A DNA stretch of 64,000 nt from Bryobacter sp. (GTDB lineage: Bacteria > Acidobacteriota > Terriglobia > Bryobacterales > Bryobacteraceae): the NCBI GenBank assembly GCA_022843625.1, contig JALHNH010000035.1, positions 1 to 64,000 of the forward strand, in the 5' to 3' direction. The notes beneath the pieces are model-generated. The model was not told the origin of the DNA, searched no databases, and saw only the letters and a program-made list of their open reading frames with translations. A program made the position numbers and the translations under genes. Below, piece by piece: positions 7,286 through 14,657 of this stretch. Positions within the stretch are counted from its first letter, which is position 1; every line of letters starts with the position of its first letter.

Positions 7286-10026
7286 CCGGGGAGCAATGGC
7301 GTGACGCTTGGAACCTCTTTCAGCAGGCTCAGTCATTGTCTGAGGCCGCGCGTGATGCCTTCATTGCCGCCCAAACATCCGATCCGGAAATAGTCTCTCG
7401 CATCGAAACGCTTTTTGAAGAACTCGAGGATCCAGAAGAAACTTCCGAGCCAATACCAACTGAACGAATTCCAGGACAACAGGTCGGCCGGTATCGCCTC
7501 GATCGCCAGATCGGTCGAGGCAGCTTCGGCGAAGTCTGGTCTGGTTTTGATTCTCAACTCGGACGGCGTGTTGCCCTGAAGTTCATTGCACCGCACCGGC
7601 AAGCCGATCAATCCTCGATCCGTCGGTTCTTGCGCGAAGCCAAGGCTGCTTCGTCCCTCAATCACCCTAACATTGTCATTGTGCATGAGGTCATCACCTC
7701 GGATTCGGGCCCCGTCATCGTCATGGAATTAGTTGAGGGCCAACCCTTACGCCTCATGCTCAGCAGCGCGATCCCGCAGCAGAAAACCACTGAAGTGATG
7801 GCGCAAATTCTCAAAGCGCTCTGCTTTGCTCATGCCGCAGGTCTCGTACACCGAGATCTAAAGCCAGAGAACATCATGGTTCGTGCCGATGGCTTGGTAA
7901 AAATCCTCGACTTTGGACTCGCCCATCAACCCCTCAACACCCTGGCAAATCAATCTGCCAGCACTGGTTTGAGCTTGGGAACATTGCGCTACATGTCTCC
8001 CGAGCAGTGTCATGGACAGCCTTCTTCGTCCGCGAGTGATGTTTTTGCACTCGGCGTCATCTTTCACGAAATGCTTACCGGCACTCATCCATTCGAGGCC
8101 TCTTCCTGGATCGACACAGCTCATGGCATAGTAAACGGAGATTCCAAGCCAGTCCCAGGTCAATTCGGGCGGCTCGTGTCTCAGATGTTGAGTAAGTCCC
8201 CTGATGCTCGTCCAACAGCCGCAGAGGCTGTCCGCTCTCTCGAAGCATTCCCTCTTCAACCTTCGCGCCATTGGATGATGCTCGCTCTCCTGGCCGCGGC
8301 ACTATGCTTCTCAGTCGTGGCTTGGTTCGCCTTCCGGTTTGCCAATTCAACAAAACCTTCAGAACAACGATTTACTGACACCAGGCTTGATATGGGCGCT
8401 GGCATTGGTTTCGCCGACAGCAGCTTCGTTTTATCTCCCGACGGCCGGCATCTAGTCTTCCGGGGCGGTCGTGGCGAAGTATCACCTCAAATCTTCGACC
8501 TTTCAGCAGGGTCCACTATCAAACTAAAAGGATTTGATGGCGACCACTTTTTCTGGTCACCGGATGGCAAGGAATTAGGCTACGTCTCCGCAGGCAAGTT
8601 ATGGCGCAAGGGCTTTCCAACCGGCCAGGCCAGGGAAATTTGTGAAGCACCCAATCTCTCTTCAGCGCACTGGGGATCGAACGGCATCATCCTTTTTGCA
8701 TCCTCTTCCACTGCACCGATTTCGAGAGTTCCCGCCGATGGTGGCAACCCAGTTCAGCTTACAAGGTTCGGCCCGGGCAGCAAGCGGCACGAAGCTCCCT
8801 TTTTGCTGCCAGATTCACGGCACTTTGTCTACTGGAGTGCTCCCAATCGCTTTAGCGGAAGCCTCATGCTGGCCGATTTGGAGGGCAAAGACCCAGCCGT
8901 AGAAATCGCCCAGACTTCAAGCTCTGCGATTTTTCTGCCTCGCCCAGACTCGTCCGATGGCGCTTTGGTCTATCGGGCTTCCGATGCCTTGATGCTGCTC
9001 CCCTTTGATTCTTCCAAAAATCAAGTCACCGGCAAAGCCCGCAAGATTACCGAAAGAGCAGACCGAGGCCGCCATTTCTTTGTGCCCGCAACTGCATCCG
9101 CTCAAGGGGATCTGATCTACCGGGACAGAGACGACAATCGTACCCAGGTAAAGATCTTCAATCGACAGGGCACCCTTCTATCAAAAATAGGAGAGCTAAA
9201 GGAATACTTGCAAGCCAAGCCTTCACCGGATTTCCGCCACCTCGCCATCCAGACTCACAATCCAGTAACAGGGCAAAGCGATTTCGAGTTCCTCGACATG
9301 AATTCACAACGCGTAACCCCAGTTCCGGCCGCCCTGGCTTCCAGTGATCCAGTTTGGGCCCCTGACGGCCAAAGCGTCTTGGCGGGTAACAGCTCAGTAT
9401 CAGGAGGTGCCGATCTTTACCGTATCTTCCTTCCCACTTCTGGCCAACCCAAGGTCACCTACGTTCCTTGGCAAGGGTCCGCCTCATGGCCTTCGGATTG
9501 GTTTGCAAAATCCAATACCGCGCTGCTGATCGTTTCTTCTCCAAAGTCGAATTTCGATATTTGGACCCTGCCCATGGATGGAACCAGCAAACCCCGCCCG
9601 CTAATATCGACTCCGGCCCGTGAGCAACGCGCATCACTTTCCCCAGACGGCAAACTCCTCGTTTACATGTCAAATGAATCAGGATCCAACGAAGTTTGGG
9701 TCACGCCTAACCCCCCGGATGGTCGTAAATGGAAGATCTCGACCGGAGGTGGAGTTCAACCGAAGTGGAGAGGCGATGGCAAGGAGATCTTCTATCGCTC
9801 CGAAGATCTTGCCTTGATGTCCGTCGCTGTCGCAGGCACACCCGCACAACCATCATTCGCGAAACCCTCAGTCCTTTTCGGTGGAAGAAATTCAGACCCG
9901 GCCATGGCCGTTCTCCACGCAGAGCCGTCCAGCGACGGCCAACGCTTCGCAGTAATTACGGGGCTACTGCAACAAACCCCCAACCCGCTCCGCCTGCGCT
10001 TGAACTGGTGGACAGAAGGCCGTTAG
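7282..10026 (+). CDS. Membrane Ser/Thr protein kinase with PD40 beta-propeller sensor
   Basis: A 914-residue protein. Cytoplasmic kinase domain at about 70-310: glycine loop IGRGSFGEVWSG, catalytic lysine in RVALKFIA, HRDLKPEN loop, DFGLAH and GTLRYMSPEQ activation segment. One membrane helix follows (MLALLAAALCFSVVAWFAF, about 335-355). Outside is a TolB/PD40-type propeller with repeats such as LSPDGRHLVF, WSPDGKELGY, SPDFRHLAI and LSPDGKLLVYMSNESGSNE. All kinase catalytic residues are present. The TTG start overlaps the sigma-factor stop, so the pair forms an operon. The propeller probably binds an extracytoplasmic ligand and signals to the sigma factor. Confidence 0.93.
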   Translation: MTGEQWRDAWNLFQQAQSLSEAARDAFIAAQTSDPEIVSRIETLFEELEDPEETSEPIPTERIPGQQVGRYRLDRQIGRGSFGEVWSGFDSQLGRRVALKFIAPHRQADQSSIRRFLREAKAASSLNHPNIVIVHEVITSDSGPVIVMELVEGQPLRLMLSSAIPQQKTTEVMAQILKALCFAHAAGLVHRDLKPENIMVRADGLVKILDFGLAHQPLNTLANQSASTGLSLGTLRYMSPEQCHGQPSSSASDVFALGVIFHEMLTGTHPFEASSWIDTAHGIVNGDSKPVPGQFGRLVSQMLSKSPDARPTAAEAVRSLEAFPLQPSRHWMMLALLAAALCFSVVAWFAFRFANSTKPSEQRFTDTRLDMGAGIGFADSSFVLSPDGRHLVFRGGRGEVSPQIFDLSAGSTIKLKGFDGDHFFWSPDGKELGYVSAGKLWRKGFPTGQAREICEAPNLSSAHWGSNGIILFASSSTAPISRVPADGGNPVQLTRFGPGSKRHEAPFLLPDSRHFVYWSAPNRFSGSLMLADLEGKDPAVEIAQTSSSAIFLPRPDSSDGALVYRASDALMLLPFDSSKNQVTGKARKITERADRGRHFFVPATASAQGDLIYRDRDDNRTQVKIFNRQGTLLSKIGELKEYLQAKPSPDFRHLAIQTHNPVTGQSDFEFLDMNSQRVTPVPAALASSDPVWAPDGQSVLAGNSSVSGGADLYRIFLPTSGQPKVTYVPWQGSASWPSDWFAKSNTALLIVSSPKSNFDIWTLPMDGTSKPRPLISTPAREQRASLSPDGKLLVYMSNESGSNEVWVTPNPPDGRKWKISTGGGVQPKWRGDGKEIFYRSEDLALMSVAVAGTPAQPSFAKPSVLFGGRNSDPAMAVLHAEPSSDGQRFAVITGLLQQTPNPLRLRLNWWTEGR

Positions 10027-10048
10027 CCGTTCTTCACGATCCTCCCCG

Positions 10049-10801
10049 TTAAATCCCCGCATACCATTGATATCCAGCCTCGACAGCCGAAGACCCCAAA
10101 CCCTTCCCAAACCCCTTCAAACTATCAGTCACCGTGATCGTGGATAAGAACTTGATGCTCTTATACCCAATCTGCCGCGGCACACGCATCCGCACCGGCC
10201 CCCCATGACCCACCGGCAGATCCTTCCCATTCATCGCATAAGTGACAAGCGTCTGCGGGTGAAGTGCCTCATCCAGATCGATGCTGTCATAGCGCCCTCT
10301 TTGAATCGCCGGTGACGAATACACCACAAACTTCGCACCAGAATTCACCCCAGCCTTCTCCAGCAACAAACCGAGCGGCACCCCCGTCCACTCCGCGATA
10401 TAAGACCACCCTTCCTCACAAGAAAGCTGCGTAGTTTGGCTCCTCAACGCCAGCGCCTTCAAATCCCCCAAAGAATAAGAAGCCGGCCGCTCCACCATAC
10501 CGCCCACCGTCACTTGCCAGTTCACAAACCCAGTCGCTTCCTCCCCTTTGAATCTGTCATCCATCGGCGGCTTTCCATTCGGATACGGCGTCTTCGAGAT
10601 TTGCTCCCGCCGAAACTCCCTCGCACTCGCACCACTCGTAATCAGTCGATGAGCCGCATAACTCAACGTCGCCCCCGGCCCATAGATCCCGCTGCCATCC
10701 GGTGGCACCAGTCCATATCGATCGGCAAGCTTCGCCGCAACCGCCAGTCCGCCGGCCGTGATTCCAGCCCCAATCCATTTGCGTCTCGATAACTCACTCA
10801 T
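10049..10801 (-). CDS. Molybdopterin-dependent oxidoreductase (SUOX/MsrP fold), copy 1
   Basis: A 250-residue protein with a single oxidoreductase molybdopterin-binding domain. The leader MSELSRRKWIGAGITAGGLA is a Tat-type signal, consistent with cofactor loading before export to the periplasm. The cofactor cysteine is in LSCEEGWSYIAEWTGVPL, followed by PQTLVTYAMNGKDLP and GGPVRMRVPRQIGYKSIKFL, all typical of sulfite-oxidase-fold enzymes. It lies two bases downstream of a close paralogue and shares its operon with a cytochrome b. Substrate unknown; MsrP-like repair of oxidised methionine or another small-oxide reduction is possible. Confidence 0.85.
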   Translation of the reverse strand: MSELSRRKWIGAGITAGGLAVAAKLADRYGLVPPDGSGIYGPGATLSYAAHRLITSGASAREFRREQISKTPYPNGKPPMDDRFKGEEATGFVNWQVTVGGMVERPASYSLGDLKALALRSQTTQLSCEEGWSYIAEWTGVPLGLLLEKAGVNSGAKFVVYSSPAIQRGRYDSIDLDEALHPQTLVTYAMNGKDLPVGHGGPVRMRVPRQIGYKSIKFLSTITVTDSLKGFGKGLGSSAVEAGYQWYAGI

Positions 10802-10803
10802 CG

Positions 10804-11550
10804 TTAAATCCCCGCATACCAGGAATAACCAAATTCGGCATCCATCGAACCAAGTCCCTTGCCAAAGCCCTTCAGGTTATCGGTCACTGTAACTTTAGCG
10901 ATGTACTTCACGCTCTTATAGCCCAACTGCCTCGGCACCCGCATCCGCAGCGGCCCCCCAAACTCAATCGGCAGATCCACGCCATTCATCCCGTAGCTGA
11001 TCAGCGTCTGCGGATGCATCGCCTCCTCGATATCGATACTGTCAAAAGTAAATCCCTTGATCGGAAGCGTTTCATAAACAACAAACTTGGCTAGTGGCGA
11101 TACCCCGGCCAACCTCAAGACATGCGACAGCGCCACACCCTTCCACTCGGCAACATAGCTCCAGCCCTCTTCACAAGCCAGTTGCGTCACCTGGCTGCTG
11201 GCCGGAAACCCCTTCAGTTCAGCAATTGAAAACGAAGCAGGCCGCTCCACCATCCCAGCCACCTCCAACCGCCAATCCAAAAATCCGTTGGCAATCTGCC
11301 GCACAAAGATCTCATCCTTGGGCGGCTTCCCATTGGGATAAGGCACCTTCGAAATCTTCTCTGAATCAAACTCACGAGCCGAAGCACCAGCCGTCAACAA
11401 TCGATGAGTCGCATAGTTCAGCGTCGCCCCAGGCCCATAAACACCTCCACCATCCGGAGGCACCAGTCCAAACTGAGCCGCAAGCCGCCCTGCCGCAGCC
11501 ACACCACCCAATCCAGCCAGCCCACCAACAACCAGTTTGCGACGCGTCAT
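10804..11550 (-). CDS. Molybdopterin-dependent oxidoreductase (SUOX/MsrP fold), copy 2
   Basis: A 248-residue paralogue of the downstream protein, with the same order of motifs: leader MTRRKLVVGGLAGLGGVAAA, DGGGVYGPGATLNYATHRLL, cofactor cysteine in LACEEGWSYVAEWKGVAL, then PQTLISYGMNGVDLP and GGPLRMRVPRQLGYKSVKYI. The paralogues share most motifs, including the C-terminal YxWYAGI, so they arose by tandem duplication but have diverged. The start codon overlaps the stop of the cytochrome gene (ATGA), so the three genes are translationally coupled and the cytochrome is their likely electron partner. Confidence 0.85.
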   Translation of the reverse strand: MTRRKLVVGGLAGLGGVAAAGRLAAQFGLVPPDGGGVYGPGATLNYATHRLLTAGASAREFDSEKISKVPYPNGKPPKDEIFVRQIANGFLDWRLEVAGMVERPASFSIAELKGFPASSQVTQLACEEGWSYVAEWKGVALSHVLRLAGVSPLAKFVVYETLPIKGFTFDSIDIEEAMHPQTLISYGMNGVDLPIEFGGPLRMRVPRQLGYKSVKYIAKVTVTDNLKGFGKGLGSMDAEFGYSWYAGI

Positions 11551-12218
11551 TCATTCCCTCCCAGCGTCATCAACCGCATCCGGGCTCTGAATCCAGAAAC
11601 CCAAACCATCACCACATGAATCACCATAAACATCACTAGGGCAAGAGTCACAAAAAAGTGGATCGTCCGTGCCGATTGAAACCCTCCCAGCGCATCCACC
11701 AGAAACGGAAAGGCCGCCGTAAAGCCCGGAGACATAGCCAGCCCCGTCCAGATCATCGCGGGAACCAAAACGAACAAAACACCCAGATAGCTCACCCGCT
11801 GCAACGTATTGTAGGTTCTTAAATCAGCTTCAGCAGGTCTTTGAAATCGCAGGTGCTCACGAATGCTCTGCACCACAGAACCAGTCGGCATCAAATTCCG
11901 CTGAAAGTGCCGCTTCACCAATCCATGGATGAAGTACACCCCACCGGTAAACACCATCAGCCAACCCGTCTGAAAATGCAGATAACGGCTCCAACCATTC
12001 TGATCGGGAAGCACATAGTCGTATCCGGTCTTCACCCCGCCACGAGATGCCGGAATTGGAATATCGAATAGCGAAGGCATCAGCGCGTTTCCTTCTTCAC
12101 CCCAATAGAAGCGGGGATGAGAGATGATAATCTCTACTCCGGTGACCAGCAACGCAAAGAAACACAAAGTGTTCACCCAGTGCGTGAATCGAACTACTCC
12201 GCTATGGCGCGAATCCAT
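11547..12218 (-). CDS. Cytochrome b561-type membrane protein, electron partner of the molybdoenzymes
   Basis: A 223-residue integral membrane protein with four to five hydrophobic helices, for example FTHWVNTLCFFALLVTGVEI, WLMVFTGGVYFIHGLV, VSYLGVLFVLVPAMIWTGLA and IHFFVTLALVMFMVIHVVMV. Histidines at the expected haem positions (RFTHWVN, YFIHGLV, TIHFF, VIHVVMV) fit a di-haem cytochrome b561/NarI-like protein that passes quinol electrons to a periplasmic enzyme. It is the first gene of the three-gene operon and overlaps the next start by four bases. It is divergent from the CHAT gene, with only 24 bases between the two starts. Confidence 0.85.
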   Translation of the reverse strand: MDSRHSGVVRFTHWVNTLCFFALLVTGVEIIISHPRFYWGEEGNALMPSLFDIPIPASRGGVKTGYDYVLPDQNGWSRYLHFQTGWLMVFTGGVYFIHGLVKRHFQRNLMPTGSVVQSIREHLRFQRPAEADLRTYNTLQRVSYLGVLFVLVPAMIWTGLAMSPGFTAAFPFLVDALGGFQSARTIHFFVTLALVMFMVIHVVMVWVSGFRARMRLMTLGGNE

Positions 12219-12242
12219 TGCGAGATCCTACCACATCTAAAC

Positions 12243-14657
12243 ATGCAAACCCCGCTCCTGAGTCGCCTCACCCTCCGCATTTTCTATTCCACGAGCAAAC
12301 TCGACTTTCTATTCGCTCTGGCGATTCCCCTGGCACCATTCATCCTCGCCTATTTCCTCGGCATCGCTCTCGAAAGAAAGCTGGGTGACCACCTCTACCG
12401 CGGCTATTGGACCAGCTACAACTTCACCTCCTTCGTACTCCTGCTCCCTCTCGGTCTCTACCTCGGTCGATGGGGAGTGCAGCGCATCATTCCTGTAACA
12501 GGAGACCAGCCTCCTGCCATTGTTTCCCTGGTAAACGAAAGCGGCAGAGCCGCAACCTCTCGTGACTTGCGTGATGCAATCTTGAGCCCCAACTTATCTG
12601 GCTTCGCCCTTGCAATCGATATCCTGATTCACCTCATTGATCTCTGGCCCTTTGCGGTTTTCCTCTACAACTCGCTCACCTCAGGCAGCGCACCTCATAT
12701 TCATCCCACCTGGAAGGATTGGTCTGTGATGTTTCTTTACGGTGGCCCCGATCTGCCTTCCGCAACCCAGTCCCTCCTGATGATCTTCCTCGTCTATGTA
12801 TCGCAGTTCGCCATAATTCTGCTCGGCATACTCTTCTTCCTGATGATGCTGCGGCACAACTGGTTCTTTCTCCAGCGCATCTACCAGCGCCGTTCCGGCG
12901 CAAGAGACACTAGCATTGTCATCGACCTCGACGATCCCGAAAAGTGCTTTGGCTTCCGCCGCGCAAACGAAGCCTTTAACGCCCAGCTCTGGCTCCTTGC
13001 CGCTCTCGGTCTCATCATGCTGGTCAGCCGCTTCATGCATGTGCCACCGCTGCCGGTGGAAGAGATCATAGACCGTGGCTTCAAAAACGCGTTTCCCACC
13101 GCCGGTCAAGCCATGCTCGCCATCGGCTGGCTCCTCGCGCTTGCCGTGGTCTGCCTTCCAGTCCTCGTCAAATTGCTGCCCATGATCCCATTCCTGCGGG
13201 GGCCTGCGATACAACTCGACCGCGCCACTACCTACTTTCTCGAATTCATCCCCGACGACCTTTGCCCGGTAGGTCCAGATCTTACAGCCGACGAAACCGA
13301 TTACTTCACTTCCCGTTTCGCAGAGAACGGCTTCTGGCCCACCGGCAACAACCGTGCCCGCTGGCTCTTCCGTGCCGCCTTCTTTGTCCTGTTGCTCCTG
13401 CTCCTGCCAACGGCCCAACCCTCGATCTCGCCCCTCTTCCTGGGCCTGCTGGCCTGTTACCTGATCGGGCCCTTCAAGCTCACCACGGCACTCCTCGGCA
13501 GCCTCGAAGGCATCCTCGTCACCGTAGACGAACGCCTCGTAACCAGAAGGCCCAACCCCATCCCAAAACCCCAATCGCTGCGCGATGCCGAGCGCGATGA
13601 CTCGGACAAAATCGCCGACTTCGAAATGGAACTCCAGGGCCTCGGCGGCACAGCCTATCGTGTCCGAATCAACTCCGTCGCCTTTGGCTCAAACACCGTC
13701 CAGCAGATCTCGGGCCGCATAAAACTCGATGCCGCCGAGCTCCTCGACAACGCCTCCACCGAAGACTACGGCAAGGCTCTCAGCACAGCGCTCTTTGCAG
13801 ACGAAAAGGTGCGTCGCGCCTGGGATTCCGCCCAGGCCATCGCCAAAGCAATTGGCGCTAAAATCCGGCTCCGTCTTCTCATTGACGCCGAAGCCACTGC
13901 CCTCCATTCCATCCGCTGGGAAACGATCTCACTCTTCCAGTCTGCCGACTGCTGGTTCTCGAGATACATCGCCAGTTACGACGCCAAGTCCACCATCGCT
14001 CGTCCCAAGAGCCGCCTCAAAGCCCTGGTCGTCATCGCAAACCCAACCGAACTCGCCGGCGGCATGGGCGACATGCAGGAGGTTCCAGTAGAAGCCGAGC
14101 AGGCCCGCGCCATTGCCTTTTTCAAACCCATCCTCAACAAAGATCCAGACATCCTCGCCTCAGGCGGCAAAGCCTCGCTCCCAGCCATCATCGATCACCT
14201 GCAAAGCGGCCACGACATCGTCTATCTCGTCTGCCACGGCGCACTCATTGATGACAACCCAACCCTGCTGCTTGAAAAGTCCACGGGACAATCTGATTTC
14301 GTAGCTGCGAATGAACTCGTGCACGCCATCCGCATTCTGGATGCTCCCCCCAGCCTGATCGTCCTGGCCTCTTGCCAGTCTGCAGGCACAGGCGATACCG
14401 AAAACGCGCTAACCGCCCTCGGCCCGCTTCTAGCTGCCGCAGGCGTCCCGGCCGTCGTCGCCATGCAAGGCAAAATCTCAATGAGCACGGTCGCGGAATT
14501 CATGCCCCGCTTCTTCTCTGAACTCAAACAAGACGGCCGCATCGATCGCGCCATGGCCATCAGCCGTGGCGAGATCGCCCGCAATCATCGCGATCACTGG
14601 ATGCCCGTACTTTTCATGCGCCTCAAAAATGGCCGCCTCTGGGAGGACTACCGGTAG
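12243..14657 (+). CDS. Multi-pass membrane protein with C-terminal CHAT peptidase domain
   Basis: A protein of about 804 residues if it starts at ATG 12243 (an upstream in-frame ATG at 12117 runs antisense through the cytochrome gene and is less likely). The first 400 residues hold seven or eight hydrophobic helices, for example LDFLFALAIPLAPFILAYFL, LLMIFLVYVSQFAIILLGIL and WLFRAAFFVLLLLLL. The C-terminal part is a caspase-like CHAT domain: catalytic His at about 665 in DIVYLVCHGALIDD and Cys at about 711 in LIVLASCQSAGTGD, followed by the usual LLAAAGVPAVVAMQ and WMPVLFMRL. Both catalytic residues are present. CHAT proteases act in bacterial cell-death and defence systems. No gasdermin or adaptor gene adjoins it. 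Its 3' end overlaps the convergent gene by 10 bp. Confidence 0.85.
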   Translation: MQTPLLSRLTLRIFYSTSKLDFLFALAIPLAPFILAYFLGIALERKLGDHLYRGYWTSYNFTSFVLLLPLGLYLGRWGVQRIIPVTGDQPPAIVSLVNESGRAATSRDLRDAILSPNLSGFALAIDILIHLIDLWPFAVFLYNSLTSGSAPHIHPTWKDWSVMFLYGGPDLPSATQSLLMIFLVYVSQFAIILLGILFFLMMLRHNWFFLQRIYQRRSGARDTSIVIDLDDPEKCFGFRRANEAFNAQLWLLAALGLIMLVSRFMHVPPLPVEEIIDRGFKNAFPTAGQAMLAIGWLLALAVVCLPVLVKLLPMIPFLRGPAIQLDRATTYFLEFIPDDLCPVGPDLTADETDYFTSRFAENGFWPTGNNRARWLFRAAFFVLLLLLLPTAQPSISPLFLGLLACYLIGPFKLTTALLGSLEGILVTVDERLVTRRPNPIPKPQSLRDAERDDSDKIADFEMELQGLGGTAYRVRINSVAFGSNTVQQISGRIKLDAAELLDNASTEDYGKALSTALFADEKVRRAWDSAQAIAKAIGAKIRLRLLIDAEATALHSIRWETISLFQSADCWFSRYIASYDAKSTIARPKSRLKALVVIANPTELAGGMGDMQEVPVEAEQARAIAFFKPILNKDPDILASGGKASLPAIIDHLQSGHDIVYLVCHGALIDDNPTLLLEKSTGQSDFVAANELVHAIRILDAPPSLIVLASCQSAGTGDTENALTALGPLLAAAGVPAVVAMQGKISMSTVAEFMPRFFSELKQDGRIDRAMAISRGEIARNHRDHWMPVLFMRLKNGRLWEDYR

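Noticed and set aside
12117-12242. Longer N-terminus for the CHAT protein starting at 12117
   Set aside because: The added 42 residues lie antisense to the cytochrome b gene, are hydrophilic and precede the first membrane helix awkwardly; ATG 12243 is more natural.
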